From positions 8,308,001 through 8,372,000 of the forward strand of contig CM041465.1 of assembly GCA_023213395.1 (NCBI GenBank): DNA of 64,000 bases, read 5' to 3'. Below, in pieces: positions 35,380 through 46,920 of this stretch (positions are counted from its first letter, which is position 1; each line of letters starts with the position of its first letter). The DNA comes from Cycas panzhihuaensis. Taxonomy: Eukaryota > Cycadophyta. A program made the translations under genes and the position numbers. The notes below the pieces were generated by a model. It did no database searches, had not been told where the DNA came from, and saw nothing but the letters and a program-made list of their open reading frames with translations.

Positions 35380-36144
35380 CCACCATATCCACCACCTGAG
35401 TCACTGTCAGACCTATCACACGGGCCACACTTGTCACGCGGAGGAGAAATGGAGAATGGAGGCGGCCTTAAGGAAGACGAATGTTGCGCTTTGTAGAGGG
35501 GGATGCTATAGAAACAATGGAAGCATATGTGAAGTCACTCGGTCGACCAAAATTACTTGGCTTGCTAGTTCAATCTAGTTCTCAAGATGTACTTGAAGTG
35601 GGGTATTTTTATATGCAGGAGCTAGTTTAGTAGCTCTGTAATAAGGCAAGAATAAGCTGATGCAAATGACAAACAGACAGTGGATTTGTTGCAGCAGACT
35701 GAAAAGGGAACACCAATCGAAGATTAGAATGGGTCCTATTATGGCAAATATAAAATATGCAATGAGGAGGTTCTTTAGAGGTAAACATCCATATGTGATT
35801 TAGGAGCCAGTTCAAAGCTAGACACTGAAAAGGCATTATTTAGACTTAAATGGGGGAGATACAGAGGTTAAAAAACTAGATAGATCTCGATTTGAGGATC
35901 GATTTGATGCTGCAAGAGGGGCGCCATAATCCTCCCCACAGATTGATCAGCAGATTAATAAAAAAGAATGTAAAAATCTTGACTTAAGAATGGTGAAACA
36001 TCTATCTATCTGTGGTCTTTTTTCACCAAATCTCCATGTCGGCGGATGCAAGTTGCATTCACTTGTAGTGTATGTGGGCAATGCACAACTTGTGTTATCA
36101 ACTAACATGCTTATACTGATGGAATTATTTTCGTTCAGTATGTA
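35380..36144 (+). pseudogene. Captured host gene fragment: DNL-type (Zim17) zinc-finger protein
   Basis: The plus frame from 36031 reads KSPCRRMQVAFTCSVCGQ, then CTTCVIN, a stop, HAYTDGIIFVQ. This fits the first half of the DNL zinc finger of plant organellar Zim17-like proteins (R-M-x-V-A-F-T-C-x-V-C-G ... A-Y-x-x-G-x-x-F-V-Q). The first zinc pair C-S-V-C is intact. The second C-x-G-C appears changed (Y-V-G-L) or lies beyond an exon edge. GC content rises from 35380, and possible coding pieces (AIETMEAYVKSLGRPKLLGL at about 35510-35570) may be upstream exons or another gene; I do not recognise them. The host protein would act as an Hsp70 escort in organelles. It lies antisense to C2. Confidence 0.62.
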
Positions 36145-38020
36145 GGACTCTGAAAATCTAGATTAGCTACTTTCTGAATATATTACCAAATCCCTACCTA
36201 ATTCTTGGACAAGGGTTTTATTTAACAAGAAATATATGTAACTATTAAAAATTTTTACGGAGCCAGCTTGAAAAATAATATATTATAAATCAGATGCAAA
36301 TCATATTAGATGAATAATATTACTTTGACTAATACCAAGCCATAAATCTTAGATTCTTAATATCCTTTTATGTATCCCTGGCATGTGGGAGAAAATTCTG
36401 TGATTGCTTATTTTTTAGGCCCAATGTTCATGGCAGAATATTAAGGATATGATTTGAAGGACTGAGAATTAGATTATTTTGAGGGCACGCAATATTTGAA
36501 GGACTAAGAATTAGATTATTTTTGTTTTTGTGCTTTGACAGTATATGGGAGAAAATAATGGGACTTTCAATATTCCTAAGCGACCCAAGAAGGTATGAAG
36601 ATATCTGATGCTCCCATAGATCTGTCCCTTTGTGGTTGTGTGATGACACTGAGAGGGGTTAGCTGAAAAAGAAATGTACACTATTTTTCTAATATTTTAT
36701 TCATGCTACTAACTCAAGACAACATATAGGGGGGAAAATCGCCTACACTTTTGTAAAAAAACTTGCTAACATTGTTGGAAGCGACAATGAGGCAAAAAGA
36801 GAATATATGTCATATGCACTATGACTTATGTTAGATTTCAAGCTTAGATTTCATATGTGTAAGATATAGTCTATATTTCTACCTAAGAGATTGTTGTTTG
36901 TCTCAAATTAGGTGGTTATTGTGGAGTTGTACAATTCACCAAGGGCAGTATTCTTATTGACCTGATTTCAAGTGGCAAACAGTCTATAGCATTTTTGTGT
37001 ATAGTCTCTGGTGAAGAAAGCTGTAGAAGTATAAGTGGAAAATTTTCTCAAACTGCTTATGCATTGTATTGCTATACTTATGATATCTGTTGAGATGTGC
37101 TATTGAAAGACAATGCTTCTATTATTATTTTTGTAATTTTCATCGACTTACACAAAGTTTGATAATGCATAGATCAATAGAGAATAAATGATAGAGATGT
37201 AAAGATCAGAAGACCTGCTCCTTATATGGGCTTGATACAAATGCGTGCAAGGGGGGTATAAGAATGTAAATAATCTAATTATTTTTCTTCTTTCAATAGC
37301 AGGACTTACACATGTAGTTAGTAATCTTTGGCAAATAGCAGCTATTGTTGCCACATAGAATCAGTTTGTAGATTCTTAAACTATATTCAAGAGATTTCTG
37401 CAACAATCTAGATGGCTGAATGAAAGAAGAACCTTGGGCTTCTATTAAGCTTATAACTTGTAAAAAGATATGTAAATAATATTGGTAGAACTTCAGAGCG
37501 GCTTGAAAAATAGATGTAAATAATATTCCTGCTATTGAAGAAGTTAATGATGCAATTTATTCTTATGTATTTATTCCAAAAGTGTTGAGTTTTTTCGTTG
37601 AAAAAAATAATCTTCATACAATATATATATTACGAAAGAGAAATTTCAAAAAAATTTATATTTATATAGAAAAGCGTAAAAGAATCTGGTGATTCAATGG
37701 ATCCACAAATAAAACTAGATTTTTTTTTAAATATTGAAAAAAGTATATCAAATAAATTAAATGCATATATATTTGTATTTGAAATATTTCAAATTTGTTG
37801 GAGAAGATATATTAGAGAACCAAGAAATATATGTTTAAATCTGGATAAAATAAAGAACCTGGTAATGCAGCTATAGCGGGTTGACTTTTGAAGATGAGAT
37901 CTACTATAGAATACCTTCTCCAAAAAGCTTGTTAGGCTGAATATACACTAAAACTTACAGATCTAAAAAAAGAACTTAAAAAAAGGGTCAAATATATGAT
38001 AAAATAAGTAGATCTAAAGA
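36145..38020. other. C2 interior, non-coding, possibly intron or flank of captured gene
   Basis: AT-rich with no supported ORF. A short direct duplication (atttgaaggact-agaattagattatttt) lies at about 36450 and 36497. Sequence around 36890-37090 is less AT-rich and could be further captured sequence, but I recognise no protein. Confidence 0.45.
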
Positions 38021-38024
38021 ATAT

Positions 38025-38330
38025 ATAACAGATCTGAAGAAAACTTGAATAAATATTAAAGATCTGAAATAAATATTATAGATCTAAAGTAAATATTATA
38101 GATCTAAAGTAAATATTACAGATCTATAGCTAATATTACATATCTAAAGCAAATATTAGAGATATAAACAAAATAAACAAGAAAAATGGTCAAATATTTG
38201 ATAAAATAAACAGATCTGAAGAATATATAGCAGATCTGAAGAAAACTTAAATAGATATTGCTTGCAGCTGTGTGAATATATAGCAGATCTGAAGAAAACT
38301 TAAATAGATATTGCTTGCAACTATGCTCTT
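38025..38330. repeat. AGATCT-containing short tandem repeats in C2
   Basis: Two families: about 23-bp units around tattatagatctaaagtaaa (38040-38160) and about 60-bp units gaatatatagcagatctgaagaaaacttaaatagatattgcttgca (from about 38218 and 38274). Located in the 5' untranslated interior next to the PBS. Confidence 0.7.
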
Positions 38331-38701
38331 GCATAAATTTAAAAAAAGTATTAGATAAATAGACAAAATATGCTTGAAAAATGTTAATTATTTGATAAAT
38401 AATGTATAAAACTTGTTGATAAAACCTCTTGTAGAGTGATAAAAACTTGATATTTACTATTTGTAGCTATGCACCTACATAAATCTGAAAAAACATCTAA
38501 AGTATATTTGTAATTTTTCAAGTATAACTCAAGAATAATCAAATCTGATGAAAAATAATGCAAGAAAGTATTAATAAATTGTTTAAAAAATAAATATAAC
38601 CAATATTTTTTACTTATGAGTAGATTTGCCTCAAATGCCAATAAATCTTCCTTCGTCTTCAAAAAACTTCAAATGAAGATGAAATAGCCTAGTAATCTCT
38701 G

Positions 38702-38713
38702 CTCTGATACCAT
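38702..38713 (-). promoter_or_regulatory. C2 primer-binding site (initiator Met tRNA)
   Basis: Plus strand gctctgatacca, i.e. TGGTATCAGAGC on the minus strand, adjoining the right LTR. Fixes C2 orientation as minus. Confidence 0.88.
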
Positions 38714-38714
38714 A

Positions 38715-39149
38715 TGTAGGAAAAATAATATAGGACCAAATGGCTCTAATACCAAATGTAGAAAGATAATATGATGGAGAATATGGTAGAACATAAATAA
38801 ATAATCATAGATCAATACATCATTATTTCATAAACATAAGAGCTTTTGTATTCAATCCATTATTGTAGAAAGAGCATTACAAATGTCTAAAAGTAGGGAG
38901 TGTTTAAAGACACCAGGGTTGTACACCCCTCAAAATATATAGTTTGGGGGAGGAGGGAAACTCCTCAACCCCTAGAATTCAAATAACAATAAAATAATAA
39001 CTTAACTTAACTGAAATTAAATTAAATCAAATCAACTTTACCTTATACTTACCTTCACATGTGAGCACCCACATGCGTAAATTAATGAGAGTGAGGTGTG
39101 CACTCTTGGTTGGAAGGTGGGAGTGGGGTGATGATCATTAATCCTAACA
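38715..39149 (-). repeat. C2 5' LTR
   Basis: 435 bp, direct repeat of 32871-33319, ending attaatcctaaca followed by the TSD ATTTT. Confidence 0.88.
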
Positions 39150-39154
39150 ATTTT

Positions 39155-39371
39155 AAGATTTTTCTCCATCCTCAAGAATCTTTTCTCCATTTCTTACTTT
39201 GGATCTTCCATCTTTTGTTGCTATCTATGCTCTATTTTAAGAGGTTCTGTCAAGGGTTCTCTACTCACTTGATATTAAAATTTGGTTTTCATAAAATCTT
39301 TTTAACACAACAACATAATGAGTTTTCTTGTCCCCAAACTCCCAAGCATCTGGAACTACACTCGAATACCA
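39155..39371 (-). pseudogene. G2 gag start and degenerate PBS
   Basis: Continuation of G2 to the right of C2. Minus strand 39359-39371 reads TGGTATTCGAGTG, a mutated initiator-Met PBS, three bases from the 5' LTR. Sequence between this and C2 should be the gag leader and N-terminus but has no open frame. Confidence 0.65.
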
Positions 39372-39374
39372 AAA

Positions 39375-40270
39375 TATTGATCCAAATTGAATGGAAAAGT
39401 AATGGTTTAATCTAATTAAAATAACTTAGATTCAATATTATATAAAATATATTTTTATATTTAAAATAATTTTATAAAAATTTATTTATTTTATTCTTTA
39501 TTTAGCATATTCTAGACTACTACAGTAACTTGGGAATGGATATAAGATATTTGGTCTCTTTCTTAACTATTGCACACTCTCTTGAATATTTTCCAATAAC
39601 CTTTTATAAGGAAAATGCCCTCTATTTAGTTGAAACTCATTTTTGGGATGATGATGGACTTGGGTATCTCTCTAGGATTGCTATTACTATCTTTTCTTTC
39701 TCCTTGGTTATATTTAAAACTATGGGGTCTCCTTCTTCTCTCACAAATAGATCTAGGTAGTTTTTCATGCCTCCTCCTTATCTATTCAACTTCCCTTCCT
39801 TTTATTTACTCTATTTTTTTTCTTCTTTTTAAATCATACTCTCCTATATTTATAACTAAGAAAAAATAGTTTAAATAACTATTTTAGTCTCTCATTAAGT
39901 AGTTAACAAGTGTATGCCTGTGCTCAGTAAATTTCATGATTATTGAGCCATTTTTTTTATTGTTAGTCATAGTCTGGTCATAGCTGGTCACACATGGTTG
40001 TACCTATTCATAGTCTAATTATACTTAGTCATACCTACTTGTAGTCTAGTTACACTTGGTCACATCTAGTTATACCTACTCATAATTTGGTGGCTTAGTT
40101 GCACTTGCTCGTAGTCTAGTCATACCTAGTCATACTTGGTAATACATTTTTTTCTATTTGTAAGAGTATTTTTTTTCCATCTATTAAATGCTAGAAACAC
40201 CTATGAGACTCTATCCAAAGGTATTTACATTCTTTTAGAATAAAATAAGGATTAAAAGGGATATGAATCA
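39375..40270 (-). repeat. G2 5' LTR
   Basis: About 896 bp, direct repeat of 4502-5402. The two copies have diverged visibly, with many substitutions and small indels, indicating an older insertion than Tat1 or T1. Includes a minisatellite at about 39965-40145 with units such as catagtctggt, catacctactt and gtagtctagt. Confidence 0.82.
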
Positions 40271-40276
40271 GATCGT

Positions 40277-41480
40277 TATCTAAGTCTATCATTTCTTCTT
40301 CCATAGCCTTTTTCTAGAGTTGGATGTCTGTTGACTTTAGATCCTCCTGAATAATACTTAGATCATCAGTAGCAAATAAAACAAAGGAGAAGTAAAAAAG
40401 TCTTTAGGAATATATCTGTTAGACTGTCTTCTCTCATGAGTTGATCTCCTCAAGATGTAAGGTTCTTAAGTTTGAGTTATCTTTATAATTAATCCTTCCT
40501 CTTTAGCTAACTTATATTCTAATATATAATCTTCATTCCTTACTTCAAATTATACCTTCTTAGAGTCTTCCTCCTTTGGTTCTTCATCCTACTTTAGAGA
40601 CTTAAAATCCTCTCTAAAGACAATATCACAACTATACACAACTTTTATGTTTCAAGGTTATAGAGATTTTACCCTTTAACACCATCACCATAGCTAATGA
40701 AAATAGTCTTTTACACTTTAAAGTCAAGCTTAATCCTTTACAGTCTAGGAACATGCATAAAAGTTTCATAACCAAAAACTCTAAGATGACTAAGAGACAG
40801 TTTCTTATTAGACCATACTTCATCAGGTATTTTATACACCAAGGTAGTCATCAATGATCTATTTATTAGGTAGCTTGTAGTCATCATAACCTTAGCATAG
40901 AATTTCTTCTCTAAACTAATAGCACTAAGCATACTCCTCAGTATCTCTAGTAAGGTCATATTCATCCTTTTAACAACTCCCTTCTGTTATGGTGTATAGG
41001 GAGTTATCTTTTACCTTACTATCCCACACTTCTTGCAAAACTACTCAAACTCCTTTAAGTAAAACTCACCTCTATTTTTTGTCCTCAGTACCTTAATCTA
41101 CTTATCACTTTGATTCTCGACCAAGGTGTTAAATTCTTTGAATTTATTGAAGACCTCAAATTTTTGCCTAAGAAAGTATAACCATGTATTTCTTGAGAAA
41201 TCATCTATGAATGAGATAAAGTATTTAGACCCATCCAATGAGGTCATATTAATAGGTCTAAAAATATTATTATGCATTAATTGTAGAATATCCTTGGTTC
41301 TCTTTAAGTTTGAAGAAAAACTAACCTGATTCTATTTTTCATACATATAACGCTCATAGAAATCAAAATCAAAGGAGCTATTAATTTAAAAAATAACTTT
41401 TTCCATACCTATGGAGAATAAATCATGGAGGTATTTCTCTCTAATATAGCCCAATCTTTGATGCTATAGCATCATTTTAC
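40277..41480 (-). pseudogene. C0 integrase and start of reverse transcriptase
   Basis: Minus strand: AMEEEMIDLD (about 40276-40320) leads into reverse transcriptase at 4496. 40738-40965 is open and reads MNMTLLEILRSMLSAISLEK, then VFGYETFMHVPRL, the conserved end of the Copia integrase core. Farther right, 40990-41480 holds the remaining core with many stops. Confidence 0.78.
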
Positions 41481-41676
41481 TAGCAAGTGCTACTTAGGTC
41501 CCATCTACATTATTACTACTTTCTATAATAGCCAGACTACAACAGCTAGCAAACACTGTGTTTGTATCAAGGTTATATAGTATTCTAAATAAAAGCTCTT
41601 TTAATAATAATAATGCTCCTTGAAACATTCTGTAACTATCTTTATTAAAAATAACTTTTATTCTTGCATCACCCAA

Positions 41677-41979
41677 TTAACTAATAGACAATAAACTCAT
41701 AGCCAAACCAGGGATATGACTTATATGAGGGATAATTTTAATCCTTCCATCCCTAAACTGCACCTTCATCCCTCCATGACCCATAGTTTTATGTGGGTAA
41801 TGATCATCAAGAAACACTTCACCTCCATCAATACTTTTGTATTCATAAAACCACTCCCTATGGGGAGTAACATGAAGCAAAGCACCAAAGTCAATTAACC
41901 AAGACTCAACATTTGACAACTTACCTAAGGTTTCTAAATAAACATCACCATAGGTTTTATTAGAGGCTTTTGCTACCAT
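41677..41979 (-). pseudogene. C0 protease
   Basis: 100 open residues including ESWLIDFGALLHVTPHREWF (catalytic D-S/T-G now D-F-G), HKTMGHGGMKVQF and HIPGLAMSLLSIS, all typical of the Copia retropepsin and its flank. The Ser/Thr to Phe change would inactivate it. Confidence 0.82.
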
Positions 41980-42780
41980 GGAAAAAGTAGCTTGAGGTGA
42001 CTTTCCCTTGTCAACTTTGACTTGACATTAGCTCTCTATATGGCTAGCCTTCCCTTATCTCTAGCATACCAAAGGCCCTCTGCCTAGGGATTTATACTTT
42101 CCTTTGGAATTTGGCTATCTATTCCTAGGCTTTTATTAGTCACGATTTAATGTTTGACCTATTACCACTAATGCTTCTTTAGAACGATCTTAAGTACAAT
42201 TTTATCTTCTCTCTTTATAGTAGGGTGACAACAATATTATAAAATTTTAGGGTGGTAGTAGTCATGCTACTAATCATCATCACAAGATTATCCTAGGAAT
42301 TAAGAAGTAAACATAATAGGATAATACACTTGTCTTCTTTAGATATTGTTACCCCAACTAAAATAAGTTGGCTCACCATAGTGTTAAACATAATGAGATG
42401 ATCTATAACCTCATTTCCATCACTCATCCTAAGTGAATATAGGTTTCTCTAAAGAAATAGATTATCAACTAGGGTCTTAGTTTGATATAGAGCCCCTAAC
42501 TTCTTCCATAGATCATTAGCTATAAACTATGTAGAAACATTCAACAATACTATGTCTAAAAGACATAGACATATTGAACTTATTACTTTTTAATTAAGCT
42601 TCTTCTAGTCTTCATCAACCATATTCATAGGTTGTATTCCTACTACAATGATCCATTGATCCTTCTTAACGAGGATATCTTCCATCTTTAGCTTTTACAA
42701 CTCAAAGTTCTAGCCATTGAAGTTTTCAATCTCCATCTTTGTAATGCTTGCCATGACTTTCACACCCATGTTCACTAAAC
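41980..42780 (-). pseudogene. C0 gag
   Basis: Minus-strand pieces: LWKKLGALYQTKTLVDNLFL, NLYSLRMSDGNEVIDHLIMF, NTMVSQLILVGVTISKEDKC, typical of the Copia UBN2 gag. Frequent stops. The zinc-knuckle region near 42050 is not clearly preserved. Confidence 0.78.
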
Positions 42781-42826
42781 AAGGCTCAAACTCACCAAAT
42801 AGATTCCTACAGAACTAAAACCCTTA

Positions 42827-42838
42827 GCTCTAATACCA
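42827..42838 (-). promoter_or_regulatory. C0 primer-binding site
   Basis: Minus strand TGGTATTAGAGC, one substitution from the initiator-Met PBS, two bases from the 5' LTR. Confidence 0.85.
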
Positions 42839-42840
42839 AA

Positions 42841-43251
42841 TGAAGAGAAAAATGTAACCACAAAAGTAATGTATTAATAGAACTCTAACTATCTAAAGAA
42901 TAAATATCATAAATAAACTAAGCACACAACAAAGAATACTAGGAGATTTAGGTCTAAGGATAGACCTTTATTAATCTGAGAAATAGCTAAAGAATTATTT
43001 AGATAAAAACCCCAACTCTTCTCATCCACTCATCAAAGACTCATCCAACGTTTTACATATGCTATTACATAAGAATATTTAGACACAACTTTACAAGACA
43101 CTGGCTTGCAGTTTTATAATATAATGGGCATAAACCATGGGCTAAAAAAGACCTTATAAGGCATCAAAATATTTTTCTTGAGGACTCAAAGGGGCTTCGA
43201 TGTAATGCCCATATCCATGTAACATTTATAAAGTGTTCAATATATACAGTA
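42841..43251 (-). repeat. C0 5' LTR
   Basis: 411 bp, direct repeat of 494-887. Followed by the TSD GTTTA (43252-43256) and resumption of O1 gag. Confidence 0.85.
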
Positions 43252-43256
43252 GTTTA

Positions 43257-43476
43257 AGCAAAAGTAAGGCTTTAATTCCACTTTCAAAAGATTAGGCTAT
43301 ATCAAAATAGCTTATAAATTTATCAACTAATTATAGAAATATAAAGTAGAGTGGGCTAAGAGATAGTAGAACTATTTCAACATGTCTCCTTAAAGGGATC
43401 TAAGGAATAGTTTCATTAAAATATTATCATAGGCCTAATAGTCAATACATGCCATGGCGAAAGCCTTAATGTATTC
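43257..43476 (-). pseudogene. O1: Tat gag fragment, middle part
   Basis: Aligns with Tat1 24345-24560. Landmarks are atatcaaaatag-t-at-aa-tt-atcaac, gtttcattaaaat-t--tcataggcc and caatacatgccat. Continues from 488 and is cut at 43476 by G3, resuming at 50105. Confidence 0.75.
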
Positions 43477-43707
43477 TGTTATGAACCTCTTAAAATTATT
43501 AAATGTATTAGTTGAAAGGTTATATTTAAAAGGTTATGTCCCTTGATAAACAACGAGTCCAATATACCTATATATACAACCATTATTATGTTGTAATCAT
43601 CATCTCAATTTTTATCAATATTACTCAGTATTATTAATTGTTTCTTCAAAGCTCTCAGTACCTTATTTATTTTTCTTCTCCTAATTTTTTGGACTGGGTC
43701 TAATATA
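43477..43707 (+). repeat. G3 5' LTR
   Basis: Begins tgttatgaacctcttaaaat and ends gactgggtctaatata. Nearly identical to 49874-50104. Confidence 0.88.
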
Positions 43708-43709
43708 AG

Positions 43710-43721
43710 TGGTATCAAAGC
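43710..43721 (+). promoter_or_regulatory. G3 primer-binding site
   Basis: TGGTATCAAAGC, one base different from the usual initiator-Met PBS, two bases after the 5' LTR. Confidence 0.85.
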
Positions 43722-45255
43722 TGATTTGATCTAGCTTGAATTGTTCTAAATGAGTTGCATTTATACATTTACCCAGTCCTAATTCCATTATTATTTTCAT
43801 CATTATCTATGCCCATAGTGCATCATCATCATTGAGTGTTCCATTCGAGTTGATTCGCCACTCAGATCTATGTTCACTTTTCATCTACTATATCTTTATT
43901 CCATCTCCACTCACAGCCCTAATATTCTATGTCATTCTCTATAAAGGTATACATTATAAATCCTTCTAATTATATAATATCTTCATATGATGCAAAAGGA
44001 TGATTATCTCTGATGGCTACATAAAGGCAATAATTTTAAATTACTTATTATTCTTTTTGACATATCCTGTGCATTTGCTCTAACATCCGTACATCTACGT
44101 CTGCCTGTGTTTGCATTTAGTTGTTCATCTTATATTTGTGTTTACACTGCATCCTTTCTTATTGTCTGTCGTGTTCCCGTTCCTTTGCATCACTATGCTA
44201 TCATTCTTATCACTGTGTAATCAAGTGTATTCATTCTCGTCACCGCTGCATTAGGTTTCTCATTCTCATCACTACTGCATTCTTGACTGTTGTCTTCATT
44301 CTCATTGCTACTTTCTCATTGCTAATGTTTCTCATTGCTAGTTTTTCTCATTACTAGTTTTTTTCATTGCTGATTTTTCCCACTGTCTTAATCCGTCAAA
44401 TAGACATATATTCCTCATTACATTTTACTTATATAATATATTTTTTATATATTCGTTAAGTATATAGTATAGTAACATATATACTCTTATAAGGTAATAC
44501 GATTAATATAATTTCTTTTACTTAATCCTTTTATTATATTGTTCGCTAATAATCATATTTTAATCATAATATAATTATACATCTAGTATCACTCAAATTG
44601 CAATTGACCCAATTCATCATTAAGTATTTACTTATTATTCACATATGATATACTCAATACATCATATTAACTACATCATATAGTTCATCTTAACATTTTT
44701 GTTTTTTGGTTTTGATGTGGTAGTAAAGCATTAAAACCATCTAGTTAAGTCTTTCAATAGTTATATATTTATATTATTAAAATTTATCTCATTATCACAT
44801 TTAAGGGTTAATATATTTCTTTCATAATCATGATATAATTCATGTTATCACTTACATAAGTTATTTATTACATTTATTCTATATTATTGACTTTTCTAGC
44901 TAAGTTATTTACCTTTAATCTGTCTATCTTCATTATGTCCCTCATTAACAATCCATACAACCTACGAGACTATTACCGGCTGATGTCTTTCTAGACTACT
45001 CCATTCAATCAATTTATCCCTTAGTGTTGAATGTTAAATCAATTTTTATATTCTATTTTATGAAAGTAATTGGCTAAGTCATTTCAAGGGGTTCAAACAA
45101 AGGGTAAAATATTATTGTGGAGTATTGAAGTTTCATTCAATATTTATACATCAATAAAAGAAGTCAAAAAGTTTAAGGGGAGAAAGATTCACTATCTATC
45201 TTCTTTAATAACCTAAACACGATAGTCAATAAGTGGAGTCATACTTATACAATTA
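43722..45255 (+). other. G3 leader with minisatellite
   Basis: An unusually long 1.5-kb leader. 44230-44390 holds imperfect repeats of ttctcattgcta(g)ttttt and ttctcatcac-actgcatt. The rest is AT-rich. The 78-residue open frame at 44121-44357 is repeat-encoded and not supported as a gene. Confidence 0.55.
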
Positions 45256-45259
45256 TTAA

Positions 45260-46480
45260 AATAATGAATACTGAAGATATGGTAGACAACACCATTTAAA
45301 AAGAGATCATCAAACTAATCACTCAAGTAGTCCATAGCACGGTCCAAATGTCAAATGCTCTCTTGAATCATACTTTATACCAAATTTTGGATAAACTAAT
45401 AATCATAGTGACTAGTAGGAAGGAGGATATGATTGTGCCAGATTCAAAAGATAAAGAAATGAGTCATCAATCATATATTGGACATTAAACTACAAGAAAC
45501 TAGTTGGAGTCTCAATTATCGCTGATAAATTTTCAAAATGAGGATATCAGAAAGTATCTTAATGAATATCACAATTTAAATCCTAAAGAATAGAAGATAG
45601 TAGGTTTTCAAGCTTACTTCAACTGCCTACAAAATATTCAAACACAGAAAAAGAAAAAGTTAGAAAAAATTACTATACAACATTTTAGTTTGGAGAAAAA
45701 ATCACATGAAGTGAAAGTGTAGATACAACAAATGGAAAACTAGTTATGCTTAATAGAGATTGAGCTGGTAGAGCAAGTTCTGATAGCCACTCTTCACATG
45801 GATGAGATAGCATGTGAATGGTGGTAGTGTCTCGAATGAACCTCTTTTCGAGATCAATTACCTACCTAGAAAGAATTCGTGCGTTTATTCATTGAGCAAT
45901 TTGAAACCATATCTAATCGTGATTATTATTGTGAGTTATGAAAATTAAAGCAAACAGGTTCTGTGGAAGAATACAGTACAACATTCATGAGGCTAAGCTA
46001 TGTGTTAGAAGATATTTTGACTAATTGACTTATCCAACTATATATAGATGGTATGATAACAGAGATCCAAGCTGATGTTAAAATTCAAGAACCTTAGGAT
46101 CTAAATAAGGTAATACAACTAGCCAAAATATAGGAACGAAAGATCAATGAATTATGGAAGGCAAGAATAAGACCCTATATCCCTTTGTATGCTCATTCTA
46201 ATCCTTCTTTAGTTATACGACTTGGTCTTGTACTTAACAAAGTTACTCATCCAGTTAAACCATTACTTCAAAGAACAAGAGCCAAGTAAGAAGAATTACG
46301 AAAAAAGAATCTCTATTTTAGGTGTATTAAAAAATAGATACCTAATCATAAATGTCAGAAAAATTAATTATATACGATTGAATTATCTCTAGTAGCAAAG
46401 GATGAGGAAATTGAAGAAGAGGATGATACCGGATATGTCCAAGAAAATATTAAAAATTAAGAGTACCAATATAACTAGGA
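45260..46480 (+). pseudogene. G3 gag
   Basis: Plus-frame pieces: EFVRLFIEQFETISNRDYYC, KLKQTGSVEEYSTTFMRLSY and IQLYIDGMITEIQADVKIQE form a clear Retrotrans_gag core. A degenerate zinc knuckle follows (LYFRCIKK, stop, IPNHKCQKN; the family has C-x2-C-x4-H-x4-C). Many stops, mostly TAG where Gln or Trp is expected. Confidence 0.82.
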
Positions 46481-46494
46481 GGAGGACATCTTAA

Positions 46495-46920
46495 AAATGT
46501 CATTCTCAGCTATGAGTGGGTTGATAAGGTCTGACACACTTAAACTACGAGGATTTATTAAAAATCAAGCTATTACGATTTTGATCGATCCTGAAAGTAC
46601 TCATAATTTTATTGATAGAATATCAGGTCAACACTTAAAATTATTTCCATCAAGAACAAAACCTTTTCAAGTAAGTGTTGGATGGTGAGAAGTTATATCT
46701 GGACAAGGAATGATGGAAAACCTTAAAATCTCAATTGGTGATGTTATTCTTAAAGAAAATTTTTATGTATTAGATGTTGGTGGAGTAGATATTATTCTGG
46801 GGAGTCAATGGTTATGAACTTTAGGAACTTTTGAGATGAATCTTGAAGAATTATTTATGAGATATAAGAAAGATGGAAGAATTATCATCCTTCAAGGAGA
46901 AAAACCTAGAAATAGCCAAC
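46495..46920 (+). pseudogene. G3 protease
   Basis: LRGFIKNQAITILIDPESTH then NFI resembles the Gypsy protease (D-S-G-S-T-H-N-F-I; here D-P-E-S-T), followed by GVDIILGSQWL and LGTFEMN. The catalytic triad is altered and one stop follows SVGW. Confidence 0.82.

Larger units (their letters stand above)
32871..39149 (-). mobile_element. C2: gag-only LTR element carrying captured host sequence, minus strand
   Basis: LTRs of about 449 and 435 bp (32871-33319 and 38715-39149) with a perfect ATTTT duplication (32866-32870 and 39150-39154) inside the G2 gag. The PBS beside the right LTR is TGGTATCAGAGC on the minus strand, and a purine tract (GGGAGAGAA) lies beside the left LTR. The interior of 5.4 kb codes only for the N-terminal Copia-type gag. 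The rest is AT-rich filler with a DNL zinc-finger gene fragment. No integrase or reverse transcriptase is seen, so this is a large non-autonomous (LARD-like) element. Confidence 0.88.
4502..40270 (-). mobile_element. G2: Ty3/Gypsy retrotransposon, minus strand, split by C1 and C2
   Basis: LTRs of about 900 bp at 4502-5402 and 39375-40270. A degenerate Met-type PBS lies beside the right LTR, so the 5' end is on the right. Removing C1 (7684-30717) and C2 (32871-39149) leaves about 6.4 kb, typical for Gypsy. Order right to left is gag, protease, reverse transcriptase, RNase H, integrase, the Gypsy order. The flanking duplication is weak (ATTTT against ATCGT), which fits its age. Boundaries are good to a few bases. 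Confidence 0.82.
494..43251 (-). mobile_element. C0: Ty1/Copia retrotransposon, minus strand, split by nested insertions
   Basis: Two direct LTRs (494-887 and 42841-43251) bound this element, with a perfect 5-bp duplication GTTTA at 489-493 and 43252-43256. The PBS-like sequence beside the right LTR puts the 5' end on the right. Without its insertions T1 (1970-4044) and G2 (4502-40270), about 4.9 kb remain, normal for a Copia element. Domain order on the minus strand, right to left, is gag, protease, integrase, reverse transcriptase, RNase H, which is the Copia order. All domains carry many stops. Confidence 0.88.

Noticed and set aside
38025-38330. AGATCT repeats considered as a CRISPR-like array
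   Set aside because: Units are imperfect, spacers are not unique, and the setting is a plant retrotransposon interior.
44121-44357. Small Leu/Ser/Cys-rich ORF in the G3 leader
   Set aside because: Its sequence derives from the ttctcattgcta repeats; no start context or conservation supports it.
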